From Catenulispora sp. GP43 (GTDB lineage: Bacteria; Actinomycetota; Actinomycetes; Streptomycetales; Catenulisporaceae), in NCBI RefSeq assembly GCF_041260665.1, contig NZ_JBGCCT010000011.1, forward strand, positions 186,001-250,000: 64,000 nt of DNA, in the 5' to 3' direction. Both the position numbers and the translations under genes were made by a program. This document shows positions 24,774 to 32,893 of this stretch, one piece after another. How positions within the stretch are numbered: the stretch's first letter is position 1; every line of letters starts with the position of its first letter. The notes beneath the pieces were generated by a model. It did no database searches, was not told the DNA's origin, and saw nothing but the letters and a program-made list of their open reading frames with translations.

Positions 24774-25520
24774 ATGCGCATCGCCGTCGCCGGCGCCACC
24801 GGCAACATCGGAACCCTCACCGTCGCGGCGCTGGAGCGCGCCGGGCACGACGTGGTGGGCATCAGCCGCAAGCAGGGCGTGGACCTGGTCACCGGCGACG
24901 GCCTGGACGAGTCGCTGGCCGGCGTGGAGGCCGTCGTCGACGCCAGCAACGGGCCGGCCGGCTCGCTGGAGGAGACCGTCGCCTGGTTCGGCAAGGCCAC
25001 CGAGAACCTGCTGGCCGCCGAGGAGCGGGCCGGCGTCCGGCACCACGTGCTGCTGTCGATCGTCGGCGTCCACCGCACCGAGGGCAACGCCCACTACGCC
25101 GGCAAGCGGGAGCAGGAGCGGCTGGTCGAGGCCGGCGGCGTGCCGTGGACCATCGTCCCGGCCACCCAGTTCCACGACTTCCCGGCCATGGTCGCCGGCT
25201 GGGTCACCCAGGACGGCGTCGCCCCGATCGCCCCGCTGCTGCTCCAGCCGATCGCGCCGGCCGACGTCGCGGCGGTCCTGGCGATGGTCGCCGTCGGCCA
25301 GCCCGCCGGCCGCTTCGCCGACGTCGCGGGGCCGGAGAAGCAGGACATGGTGGACATGGCGCGGCGGACCCTGGAGGCCCGCGGCCAGAGCGTCAAGCTG
25401 GAGCCGACGTGGGACGGCGGCCTGTTCGGCCTGGCGATGGCCGGGAACACGCTGCTGCCCGGGGAGCGCGTGCACATCGCGCCGACGACGTTCGACGAGT
25501 GGCTGGAGCAGCAGCGGTAG
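24774..25520 (+). CDS. NmrA-like NAD(P)-binding protein
   Basis: This 248-residue atypical short-chain dehydrogenase has the NmrA-type dinucleotide loop GATGNIG (residues 7-13) at the very N-terminus, a VVDASNGPAG segment where the catalytic Ser would begin, and HHVLLSIVGVH followed by YAGKREQERLVEAGG. That is YxxxK-like but in the NmrA arrangement. Such proteins sense or reduce using NAD(P)H; some control gene expression by redox state. ATG 24774 follows AAGGAGAA. It is divergent from the RsrR-like Fe-S regulator, the same pairing reported for Streptomyces RsrR, so it is likely induced when the cluster is oxidised. Confidence 0.9.
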   Translation: MRIAVAGATGNIGTLTVAALERAGHDVVGISRKQGVDLVTGDGLDESLAGVEAVVDASNGPAGSLEETVAWFGKATENLLAAEERAGVRHHVLLSIVGVHRTEGNAHYAGKREQERLVEAGGVPWTIVPATQFHDFPAMVAGWVTQDGVAPIAPLLLQPIAPADVAAVLAMVAVGQPAGRFADVAGPEKQDMVDMARRTLEARGQSVKLEPTWDGGLFGLAMAGNTLLPGERVHIAPTTFDEWLEQQR

Positions 25521-25574
25521 CCGCTACTCCGGCTACTACGGCTACTCCGGCTACCCGGTTACCCCAGCTACCCC
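25521..25574. repeat. 9-bp degenerate tandem repeat, six copies, in a convergent gap
   Basis: Six consecutive 9-mers related to CGGCTACTC run from the NmrA-like stop codon into the last codons of the ASCH gene (stop at 25568-25570). The convergent gap is made almost entirely of this repeat. Confidence 0.75.
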
Positions 25575-26002
25575 ACGAGGGCGACGACCCTGAAGCGCTC
25601 CACCAGCGCCTCGGTGTCGTCGTCCACGGTGAACTCCGGATCTTCGAGGTAGCGCCGCATGTCGTCGCTGTGCCAGAAATCCTCATGCCCGGCCCGCCAT
25701 TCGGCGACGGAGGCGTAGCCCTCGCCCTCGTCGACGGCGTGCCGCAGATCGACGTCCCCGAGCCGGACGACCCGCACCTCGGTCGTCTCGATCACGGCCA
25801 CCGGCCGCTCGTCGCTGCCGAGCATCACGGCCCGCCGCCCGACCTCCGGGAACGGCTCGTTCTCCCGGCGGTACTCCAGCACCAGCGAGGTGGTCGAGGT
25901 CTTGCTCCCGTCCAGGATCGCGGCGTTGAGCCGGTCCCGCAGCGGACCGGGAAAGGCGAAGCCGGTGGTCGGAAGCCCCGCCACCGCGGATTCGGCGATC
26001 AT
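25568..26002 (-). CDS. ASCH domain protein
   Basis: This 144-residue protein starts MIAESAVAGL and contains the ASCH pattern: FPGPLRDRLNAAILDGSKTSTT near residues 15-36 (the conserved I.dG.KT.T core), a central PVAVIETTEVRVVRLGDVD and YASVAEWRAGHEDFWHSDDM. ASCH domains resemble the PUA RNA-binding fold, and one characterised member is an N4-acetylcytidine amidohydrolase. An RNA-related or nucleoside-related role is possible but not shown. ATG 26002 overlaps the last base of the response-regulator stop (TGATG) and has GGGAGTGAG upstream, so it is the distal gene of the two-component operon. Confidence 0.85.
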   Translation of the reverse strand: MIAESAVAGLPTTGFAFPGPLRDRLNAAILDGSKTSTTSLVLEYRRENEPFPEVGRRAVMLGSDERPVAVIETTEVRVVRLGDVDLRHAVDEGEGYASVAEWRAGHEDFWHSDDMRRYLEDPEFTVDDDTEALVERFRVVALVG

Positions 26003-26649
26003 CAGCTCACTCCCAGATAGCGCAGGACCGCCAGGACGCGCCGGTGGTCGACGTCGGTCTGCGGCAGATCGAACTTGGTGAAGATGTTGGCGACGTGCTT
26101 TTCGACCGCGCGCTCGCCGATCACCAGCGCGGCGGCGATCGCGGCGTTGGTCCGGCCCTCGGCGACCAGCGCCATCACCTCGGCCTCGCGCGGGGTCAGG
26201 CGCTCGGCCCGGTCCGGCCGCCGGTTGGCCCCGACGAGCTGGGTGACGACCTCCGGGTCCAGCGCGGTGCCGCCGGAGGCGACCCGGGTCAGCGCGTCGA
26301 CGAAGTCGTCGATGTCGACCACGCGCTCCTTGAGCAGATAACCGACGCCCTTGGAGCTGTGCGCGAGCAGATCGGTGGCGAAGCGCGCCTCGACGTACTG
26401 CGAGAACATCAGGATGCCGAGGTCCGGATGCCGCCGCCGCAGCTCGACCGCCGCCCGCACGCCCTCGTCGGTGTGGTCCGGGGGCAGCCGGATGTCGACG
26501 ACCGCGACGTCCGGCCGGTGCTCGTCCACCGCGGCCAGCAGCGCCGGCGCGTCGCCGACCGCCGCGGCCACCTCCTGCCCGCGCGACTTGAGCAGTTGCA
26601 CGAGGCCGTCCCGCAGGATCGCGGTGTCCTCGGCGATGACGATGCGCAC
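26002..26649 (-). CDS. NarL/LuxR-type response regulator
   Basis: This 215-residue regulator has a receiver domain (VRIVIAEDTAILRDGLVQLL start; phospho-acceptor Asp in VAVVDIRLPPDHTDEGVRAA; ILMFSQYVEARFATDLL; Lys in GVGYLLKERV) and a C-terminal LuxR helix-turn-helix (LTPREAEVMALVAEGRTNAA, then KHVANIFTKFDLPQT). The GTG start at 26649 begins directly at the first receiver strand with AAGGGCGG upstream; the longer frame adds a proline/histidine-rich stretch and is rejected. It follows the histidine kinase gene 133 bp downstream on the same strand and overlaps the ASCH gene by one base, so kinase, regulator and ASCH are probably one transcript. Confidence 0.92.
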   Translation of the reverse strand: MRIVIAEDTAILRDGLVQLLKSRGQEVAAAVGDAPALLAAVDEHRPDVAVVDIRLPPDHTDEGVRAAVELRRRHPDLGILMFSQYVEARFATDLLAHSSKGVGYLLKERVVDIDDFVDALTRVASGGTALDPEVVTQLVGANRRPDRAERLTPREAEVMALVAEGRTNAAIAAALVIGERAVEKHVANIFTKFDLPQTDVDHRRVLAVLRYLGVS

Positions 26650-26782
26650 GGTGGTGACCGCCCTTCGGTGCGGTGGCGGCGGTGGCCGCAGGTGGGACGG
26701 CACCACGGTAGCGTGCGAGGGCGCTCACGCGATCAACCTTTCGGCCGCCACGGAAGGCGTTCCGGTAGGAAGCCCGCGCACC

Positions 26783-28099
26783 TCAAGCCTTCACCGGCAA
26801 CGCGACCGTCACCACCGTCGGCCCGCCCTGCGGACTGTCGATCCCGATCATCCCGTCCACCGTCCCGACCCGGTCCGCCAGCCCGGCCAGCCCCCCGCCG
26901 GGCCGCATCCGGGCGCCGCCGTGCCCGTCGTCCGCGACGCGCAGCGTGAGCTGCCGCGCGTCGGCCTCGACCGTCACGGTCGCGCGCGTGGCGTGTCCGT
27001 GCTTTGCGACGTTGGTGAGCAGTTCGGCGGCGCAGAAGTAGGCCATGGTCTCGATCGCGGCGGCCGGCCGCGGCTCGGCGACCCGCACCGTCAGGTCCGC
27101 CGGGATCGGGCCGTTGGCGGTCAGCGTCCGCAGCGCCGTCTCCAGACCCTGGTCCAGCGTCGGCGGGTGGATGCCGCGGACCAGGTCGCGCAGTTCGGCG
27201 ATCGCGGTCTTCGCGGTGAGCTGCGCCTGGTCGATCAGGCCGCGGCTGTTCTCCAGCCGCGGGTCGTCGGCCGCCTCGCCGCCCAGGCTGTCCTTCAGCA
27301 TCACCAGCTGCATGCCCAGCGCGACCAGCCGGGCCTGCGCGCCGTCGTGCAGGTCGCGCTCGATGCGGCGCAGCGTCGCCGCCGAGTCGTCGACCGCGTA
27401 GCTGCGCGAGCGCTCCAGCTGCCGGACCCGCGCCGCCATCCGGCCCGAGCCGAGCACCACGCGGTAGAACCGCAGGTCCAGCCGCACCAGCTTGCGCGCC
27501 GTCCACGCCGCCAGCGCGACGGTCAGCAGCCCGGCCGCGGTGAGCAGGAACGAGCGCGGCAGCGTGTCGAACCAGAACCCGAAGATGTGCAGTCCGCGGT
27601 GGATGGTGCCGTCCGGCTGGCGCGTGTAGAGATCGTCCCAGTTCCGCATCAGCGGCCAGAACACCCACAGCAATCCGTAGACCCACAGCCCCACGCCGAC
27701 GACCAGGTTCAGCAGCGCGACCGGCAGCCGCACGGACAGGAACGCGGCCTCCATCCAGCCGCCGCCGTCGGCACTGAGCATGAAGCGCCGCCACGCCAAG
27801 GCCCCCCGCTCGGTGCGTTCGGCCGGCGGTTCCAACCGCTCCCCGAACAGCCGCAGCACCAGCCCCCGGTACAGCACCCCGAACCCGCGCGCCGCCGCGA
27901 CCCCCACCGCTATCACCCACGGCCCGAGCGGCGTCACCGACAACACCACGCCGAGCAGCAGCAGCGCGCTGACCGCAGCGAACGCGACAGCCCACAGCAC
28001 CGAACTGGCGACGAGATACAGCGACGCCGCGATGAAACCGATCCGCGGTCCTTCGGATTCGGCGACGTCCCCGGAGGCCTGTGACGGCGTGGTGAGCAT
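26783..28099 (-). CDS. Two-component sensor histidine kinase (NarL-partner type, putative-sensor domain)
   Basis: This 438-residue kinase has an N-terminal multi-helix membrane domain (about residues 20-250) of the type called putative sensor in streptomycetes: IAASLYLVASSVLWAVAFAA, LGPWVIAVGVAAARGFGVLY, WMEAAFLSVRLPVALLNLVV, PRSFLLTAAGLLTVALAAW. A HisKA_3 dimerisation segment follows with the phospho-acceptor His in RRIERDLHDGAQARLVALG, then a HATPase domain (ELLTNVAKHGHATRATVTV, VADDGHGGARMRPGGGLAGL). ATG 28099 is the first start that gives this domain layout; the upstream frame to 28249 overlaps the neighbouring gene region. It phosphorylates the response regulator encoded just downstream; the signal is unknown. 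Confidence 0.92.
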   Translation of the reverse strand: MLTTPSQASGDVAESEGPRIGFIAASLYLVASSVLWAVAFAAVSALLLLGVVLSVTPLGPWVIAVGVAAARGFGVLYRGLVLRLFGERLEPPAERTERGALAWRRFMLSADGGGWMEAAFLSVRLPVALLNLVVGVGLWVYGLLWVFWPLMRNWDDLYTRQPDGTIHRGLHIFGFWFDTLPRSFLLTAAGLLTVALAAWTARKLVRLDLRFYRVVLGSGRMAARVRQLERSRSYAVDDSAATLRRIERDLHDGAQARLVALGMQLVMLKDSLGGEAADDPRLENSRGLIDQAQLTAKTAIAELRDLVRGIHPPTLDQGLETALRTLTANGPIPADLTVRVAEPRPAAAIETMAYFCAAELLTNVAKHGHATRATVTVEADARQLTLRVADDGHGGARMRPGGGLAGLADRVGTVDGMIGIDSPQGGPTVVTVALPVKA

Positions 28100-28206
28100 G
28101 CCACCATCATGATCGACGGCGAACCGCCGGCCCAGGGTGCGGGCACGAAGGTTCCACGGTTCGGTTAACCGCCCTATCCGGACGGCCGCTTGGGCGTCCT
28201 GCCCGC

Positions 28207-29343
28207 TCAATCGAGACACCGCCCGACGAACACGCCGTTCGGATCCCACGCCGCCTTGATCTCGCGCAGCCGCCCCAGTTCCGCCTCGCCGAACGCCCGC
28301 GACACCGGATCGCCGGCGCCGAGCCAGGCCAGCGGCGTCCGGGCGGTCACGGCCTCCCGCCTCGCCGCCGGACCCGTGAGGAAGACCGCGAACTCGCCCT
28401 CGAGCGCGCCGTGCGGCCCCTTCGTGGAAGCCTCCGCCAGCCGTCCGCCGAGCTGCCGCACCTGGACGGCCGACGCGTCCGGCACGTCCAGGGCATCCAG
28501 GATGTCGTCGAGCCCTGATACAACCGCCGCCCGAGCCCGCCCGGGCACCGGCTCCACCGGATCGCCCGCGAACCCGCCGATCTCCACGGGCGCCAGAAGC
28601 CGACAGGTGTCCAGCACCTCGCCCCCGAGCGCCGCGAACGGTTTGAGCATCACCCTGGCCTCCTCTTCAGGCCCGAGGAACGCCGCCGACATCGAAACCG
28701 TCGCCGCCGTGCCAGGGACTTGCGCCCTCGTGACCCTGACCGAGAGACCTTCGGAGGCAGACGCGGCTACCTCCGACATTGCCGCCATGACCTCCGCAGC
28801 GGCAGCCGCCGGCCACACGATCGTCCCGCCGCACACGTCGGGCTCCGCGTGCAGCTGCACCTCCACGGCGGTGACGAGCCCGAAGCCCGCTCCGCCGCCC
28901 GACAACGCCCAGAACAGGTCCTCGTTCTCATGAGCGCTGGCCCGCAAGAGGTTCGCATCAGCGTCCACCATCTCGAAGGCCACCACGTCATCGGAAACCA
29001 TCCCGTACTTGCGCGCGAACCACCCGATCCCGCCGGTGAGCGCCAGATCCGCCACGCGCTCGTGCTTCAAGCCGGCGGCGGAGGAGATCAACCCGTACGG
29101 AGCGAGCGCGGCACTCAACTCCCCCGCGCTCACCCCGGCCCCGACCCGCGCGATCCGCGACCGCGCGCAGACCGAGATCCGGTCCAGACCGTCGGCGCGC
29201 ACCACGATCGCGTCCGCGTCGAAGGCGTCCCACGCGCCGGTCCAGACCGCCACCCGCGCTCCCACGCACGGCGCGAAACGCACCAGATCCACAGCGTCCC
29301 CGGCGTTCCGCACGGTGCCGGGCCCCGCCTCAGCTCGTTCCAT
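28207..29343 (-). CDS. FAD-linked oxidoreductase (BBE-like), short at the N-terminus
   Basis: This 378-residue protein carries the FAD-binding core of the berberine-bridge/oxidoreductase family: VGAGVSAGELSAALAPYGLI, LALTGGIGWFARKYGMVSDD and DLFWALSGGGAGFGLVTAVEV, with the C-terminal BBE-like end LREIKAAWDPNGVFVGR. Typical members have about 450 residues and an N-terminal RxGGH motif whose His is covalently bound to FAD; that motif is absent, the N-terminal subdomain is only about 55 residues, and no upstream start would restore it. The enzyme may bind FAD non-covalently or be degenerate. It stands alone between two two-component systems. Confidence 0.82.
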   Translation of the reverse strand: MERAEAGPGTVRNAGDAVDLVRFAPCVGARVAVWTGAWDAFDADAIVVRADGLDRISVCARSRIARVGAGVSAGELSAALAPYGLISSAAGLKHERVADLALTGGIGWFARKYGMVSDDVVAFEMVDADANLLRASAHENEDLFWALSGGGAGFGLVTAVEVQLHAEPDVCGGTIVWPAAAAAEVMAAMSEVAASASEGLSVRVTRAQVPGTAATVSMSAAFLGPEEEARVMLKPFAALGGEVLDTCRLLAPVEIGGFAGDPVEPVPGRARAAVVSGLDDILDALDVPDASAVQVRQLGGRLAEASTKGPHGALEGEFAVFLTGPAARREAVTARTPLAWLGAGDPVSRAFGEAELGRLREIKAAWDPNGVFVGRCLD

Positions 29344-29430
29344 GCCTCGATCGTCGCAGCGGACGTTTCACCAGGTAAGTGCGGTGATCACCCATCGCGG
29401 TAACGGATTCCCCGTCGCCGCGTGAAAACT

Positions 29431-31410
29431 TCACATGGGCAGGTCGACCGACAACCGGAACCAGCCGTCGGCCGCCGCCGCGTCGAACTCGCCGCCGGCC
29501 TCGGCGACCCGCGACGCCATGTTCCGCAGGCCCCGTCCCCCGGGCCCGAGGTCTGCCGCCGCCTCGTGCAGACCGTCGTTCTCCACCCGGAGACGGACGC
29601 GCCCCGCCTCGAAGCCGAAGGCGATGCGCACCTTCTCCGCCGCGGAGTGTCGCAGAACATTGGTGATGGCCTCGCGGAGCACGACACCGCACACCGCGTC
29701 CACCGGATCCGAAGCCGTCTCCTCGGCCACCTGGAGGTCGACGGCGATCCCGGCGCCGGACAACGTCCGCTCCGCACTGACCAACTCGGCACGCACCGAC
29801 GCCTCGGATCCCCCGCCGCCGGCGGCGACCACGGCCCGGGCACCGGCCGCCGCCTCCGCCGCGAGCCGCCGCATCTCCGTCAGATGAGTCCGGGCCCGCT
29901 CCGGATCGCTGTCGAGCAGCCGCGCCGCGAGTTCCCCCTTCAGCACGAGCGTCGTGATCCCCAGCCCCAGCAGGTCGTGCACGTCCCGCGCGACCCGTGT
30001 CCGCTCCCGCAGCGCGGCCAGCGTCACCGCACGCCGGCGCGTCCGGGCCAGCGCGCCCTCGAACTGGACCAGGCGCACCATGCCGTAGGAGTCCGCGCCG
30101 ATCGCGGCGATGCTCGCGAAGTAATAGATCATGTCGGCCGAGGAGGTGTAGCTGTCCGGCGTGATCACCGCCATCAGGGCGACGGTGCCGGCCGGCAGGG
30201 CCAGCAGCGCTCCCCAGGTCATGCCGACGCGCCACTGGACCAGCACGATCCCGGCCACCAGGAACCCGGCCCCGGCCCACACGCCCGCCGGGGGCGCGGT
30301 GAGCACCGCGATCACGACGGACACCACCGGAAAGGCCACGGCTCCCCCGACGGCCACGACCCGCAGGTACGCCGCGACCCGCGAACCGGGCCGGCCCAAC
30401 TCGTCCCGCCGCCGGTACAGGGCCACGATCGCACCGAGGATCATCGCCCCGGAGGCGGGGACGAGCAGGGCGGTGATCTGGCCGTCCACCCCGTCGAGCA
30501 GCCCTTGGAGCAAGTAGGCGACCAGCAGCAGGTTCAGCGCCACCACGGCGACCAGCTGCCCGCTCAGCGCGCTGCGGACCGAACCGGCGTCGTGCGCGGT
30601 CGGCGAGTCCGTTTCCGGATGAAGCTCGGAGTCGGCCGCCGACCGCACCACGGACTGGCACTCCCGCGCTGTCCGCACCGCGGCCGCCACGTCATCCGCG
30701 GCCTGCGAGGACGACACCGCAAGGCTTCGCAACCCGCGGGTGACGTGGTCTTCGAGGCCCACCAGCAGACGGTCGAAGACGTCCCGGAGAGTGCGCTCGG
30801 CCCGAGAGCGTTCCTCGGCCTCGGCCAAGCGGGCCAGCTCTGTGCGTTCGGTACGCAGGTCCGCCGCGACCTGCGCCAGCGTCACCAGGCTCCAGAACTG
30901 CACGCCGTTGTCCACCGGCGCCGTCACGGCGTATGCGATGTACGAGGCCTGCGTCATGTGCAGCACGGAATACGACAGCAGCACCTCGCCCGCCGCGACG
31001 CCGACGGCGAGCGGCAGCCCGGCGATCGGCCCGGCGGTCAGCAGGACGGCGCCGAGCAGGAAGCCCGAGTTGCCGGCCATCCAGTTGTGGCCGAACAACA
31101 CGAACGGCAGGTACGTGAGCACCGCCTGCGCCGCCACCACACACCAGCCGAGAGCCGTGCCGCGCAGCCGGCGTCCGGCGACGATGTACGAGGCCTGGAC
31201 CGCGACCTGGAGCGCGAGCAGCGCCACCGTCCACACCGTCCAGCCGGCCCCGGCGCCGCCGAGCACGCCGAAGCGCACCGTGGCCACGGCCGCGAGCCAG
31301 CCCGCGACGATCGGCCGGATCGCCCCGGGACCCGGGACCCGCGACAGGACACCGAAAGTGCGCCTGTCCGCGTCCCGCGTCGTGTCCCCCCGTACCCGTA
31401 CCCCGGCCAT
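29431..31410 (-). CDS. Sensor histidine kinase with duplicated membrane-plus-helical module
   Basis: This 659-residue kinase has two similar halves. Residues about 30-200 are a set of membrane helices (WTVWTVALLALQVAVQASYI, AVLTYLPFVLFGHNWMAG) followed by a helical segment without a phospho-His (RAERTLRDVFDRLLVGLEDH). Residues about 290-470 repeat the membrane set (LVAVVALNLLLVAYLLQGLL, WGALLALPAGTVALMAVIT) and are followed by the true dimerisation segment with His in RTRVARDVHDLLGLGITTLVL. A HATPase domain ends the protein (EAITNVLRHSAAEKVRIAF, LGPGGRGLRNMASRV). The partner is the divergent DesR-like regulator at 31496. Start ATG 31410 follows GGAGAGCGGGG; longer frames upstream cross the palindrome and the regulator gene. 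Confidence 0.88.
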   Translation of the reverse strand: MAGVRVRGDTTRDADRRTFGVLSRVPGPGAIRPIVAGWLAAVATVRFGVLGGAGAGWTVWTVALLALQVAVQASYIVAGRRLRGTALGWCVVAAQAVLTYLPFVLFGHNWMAGNSGFLLGAVLLTAGPIAGLPLAVGVAAGEVLLSYSVLHMTQASYIAYAVTAPVDNGVQFWSLVTLAQVAADLRTERTELARLAEAEERSRAERTLRDVFDRLLVGLEDHVTRGLRSLAVSSSQAADDVAAAVRTARECQSVVRSAADSELHPETDSPTAHDAGSVRSALSGQLVAVVALNLLLVAYLLQGLLDGVDGQITALLVPASGAMILGAIVALYRRRDELGRPGSRVAAYLRVVAVGGAVAFPVVSVVIAVLTAPPAGVWAGAGFLVAGIVLVQWRVGMTWGALLALPAGTVALMAVITPDSYTSSADMIYYFASIAAIGADSYGMVRLVQFEGALARTRRRAVTLAALRERTRVARDVHDLLGLGITTLVLKGELAARLLDSDPERARTHLTEMRRLAAEAAAGARAVVAAGGGGSEASVRAELVSAERTLSGAGIAVDLQVAEETASDPVDAVCGVVLREAITNVLRHSAAEKVRIAFGFEAGRVRLRVENDGLHEAAADLGPGGRGLRNMASRVAEAGGEFDAAAADGWFRLSVDLPM

Positions 31411-31446
31411 CGCCCCCCGCTCTCCATACGCCCACGTCCCCAGCCC

Positions 31447-31467
31447 GGGTATGAGATTCTCATACCC
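31447..31467. promoter_or_regulatory. Perfect 21-bp palindrome between kinase and response regulator
   Basis: The arms GGGTATGAGA (31447-31456) and TCTCATACCC (31458-31467) are perfect reverse complements around one central T. It lies 37 bp upstream of the kinase start and 28 bp before the regulator start, in an 85-bp divergent gap. A symmetric site in this place is what a dimeric NarL/DesR-type regulator would bind to control both transcripts. Confidence 0.75.
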
Positions 31468-31495
31468 TCGTGTGTGAGAGACGGGGGAGCAGTTC

Positions 31496-32101
31496 ATGGT
31501 GCGGATAGTGCTGGCCGAAGACGTGGCCCTGCTCCGGCAGGCCATGCGCGAGCTGCTGGAACTGCGCGGCGACATCACGGTGGTCGCCGAGGTCCCGGCC
31601 GGCGACCAGGTGGCGGCGGCGGTGGCCAGGCACGACGCGGACGTCGCCGTCCTGGACATCGAGCTGCCCGGCCTGGACGGCATCGCCGCCGCCGCCGAAC
31701 TGGCCCGCACCGCCCCGCGCTGCAAGGTCCTGATCCTCACCGGCCTGGCCCGCCCCGCCCTCCTGCGCCGCGCCCTGGACGCGGGGGCCGCCGGCTTCCT
31801 CACCAAGGACGTGGAGCCCGACACGCTGGCCGACGCCATCATCCGCATCGCCGCCGGCGAACAAGTGGTGGACCCACAGCTGGCCCTGGCCGCGCTGCGC
31901 CAGGGGCCGAGCCCGCTGCGGCCTCGCGAGACCGACGTGCTGCGCGCGGCCGCGACCGGCGCGGAGGTCGAGGAGATCGCAGACCGGCTGGCCCTGTCGG
32001 CCGGCACGGTGCGGAACTACCTGACGGAGTGCATCGCGAAGCTGGAGGCGCGCAATCGGGTGGACGCGATCCGGATCGCGACGGAGGCCGGGCTGATCTA
32101 G
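31496..32101 (+). CDS. LuxR/DesR-type response regulator
   Basis: This 201-residue regulator has a receiver (VRIVLAEDVALLRQAMRELL; phospho-acceptor Asp in VAVLDIELPGLDG; Lys in AAGFLTKDVEP) and a C-terminal LuxR helix-turn-helix (LRPRETDVLRAAATGAEVEE, then GTVRNYLTECIAKLEARNRV). ATG 31496 follows GGGGGAGC. DesR homologues pair with polytopic kinases that sense membrane state, which fits the polytopic kinase divergent from it; a membrane-fluidity or envelope-stress role is inference. The perfect palindrome at 31447-31467 in the shared promoter is a likely autoregulatory site. Confidence 0.92.
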   Translation: MVRIVLAEDVALLRQAMRELLELRGDITVVAEVPAGDQVAAAVARHDADVAVLDIELPGLDGIAAAAELARTAPRCKVLILTGLARPALLRRALDAGAAGFLTKDVEPDTLADAIIRIAAGEQVVDPQLALAALRQGPSPLRPRETDVLRAAATGAEVEEIADRLALSAGTVRNYLTECIAKLEARNRVDAIRIATEAGLI

Positions 32102-32221
32102 CGTGCGGGTGGTGGAAGGGTGCCGCACCTAGTCGCCGCCGCCGGTGTTTGCCGGCCTCGGCCCCGATCACGGAGGCCTCGATAGCCGCTGAGGCGATGT
32201 GCGAGCTGGACCGCGGTCCGG

Positions 32222-32749
32222 CTACACGTGCAGGCTGCCGGTCAGGATCTCCTTGCCCCAGCCACCGCCGCTGACATACGCGTCGGCGACCGGGATCTGC
32301 CACACCCCGCAGCCGTGTGCGTGACGCAGGCGCCCCGTGCCGCCCGTCACCACGTATACGTACTCTGCGGTTCCCGGCGTCTTGCACAGCGTGCCGACCG
32401 CGTCGACGTGGATCGTCGAGCCGTCGGCGGCGGTGAACTCGCCGTGCTTGTCGATCGGGCCGCAGTCGGAGGTCCCGAAGGCCCCGTAGTGGATGTCGAC
32501 CTCGAAGTGGCCGACGACCGGTCCCACGCCGGGCAGCGAGGCACCGGTCAGCTTGTCCGACAGACAGAAGTCGCCGGCCGCGTCGTCGGCCGGGCAGGCG
32601 TGGTAGGTGAAGACGCCTTCGAATGTCGCGTCGACATGCGCCCCGTTCGCCGGTGCGTCGGCCTGTGCGGACGGCATCCCCCAGCACGCCGCCGACAACG
32701 CCACCGCCGCGATCGACATCGCCATCGCCGCTCTCCTGGTACGCGCCAC
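32222..32749 (-). CDS. Secreted small cysteine-containing protein of unknown function
   Basis: This 175-residue protein has a clear Sec signal peptide (ARTRRAAMAMSIAAVALSAA, cleavage near AQA-DA at 31/32). The mature part is beta-rich: VDATFEGVFTYHACP, LPGVGPVVGHFEVDIHYGAFG, FTAADGSTIHVDAVGTLCK, YVYVVTGGTGRLRHAHGCGV. It has five cysteines. The TGGTGRL step resembles small beta-barrel proteins of the dirigent/allene-oxide-cyclase-like class, but I do not recognise the family with confidence. GTG 32749 with GGGAGA upstream gives the signal peptide; the longer frame does not. It is divergent from the LysR gene across a 144-bp gap and could be its target. Confidence 0.78.
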   Translation of the reverse strand: MARTRRAAMAMSIAAVALSAACWGMPSAQADAPANGAHVDATFEGVFTYHACPADDAAGDFCLSDKLTGASLPGVGPVVGHFEVDIHYGAFGTSDCGPIDKHGEFTAADGSTIHVDAVGTLCKTPGTAEYVYVVTGGTGRLRHAHGCGVWQIPVADAYVSGGGWGKEILTGSLHV

Positions 32750-32853
32750 TGTTGTCTCCCCGTTTCGTGGAATGCGGGAACTGATGTCCGGCCGCCGGTC
32801 CAAGGTTGCGCCGCTGCCGCGCGGGCGGTCCAATACTTGATCCGGGCCGGTGC

Positions 32854-32868
32854 ATAAGCGCCGCTTAT
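32854..32868. promoter_or_regulatory. LysR-type T-N11-A palindrome upstream of the LysR gene
   Basis: ATAAGCG-C-CGCTTAT is a perfect 7-1-7 palindrome at 32854-32868, containing the T-N11-A core that LysR-type regulators recognise. It ends 25 bp before the LysR start and lies in the divergent gap shared with the secreted-protein gene, the classic place for a LysR site that represses its own gene and activates the neighbour. Confidence 0.72.
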
Positions 32869-32893
32869 CAGGCCGCGTCGGAGGGATCGGGGC

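Noticed and set aside
24012-25574. Short repeats as a CRISPR array
   Set aside because: Units of 9 bp are head to tail without spacers, and no cas genes are present anywhere in the window.
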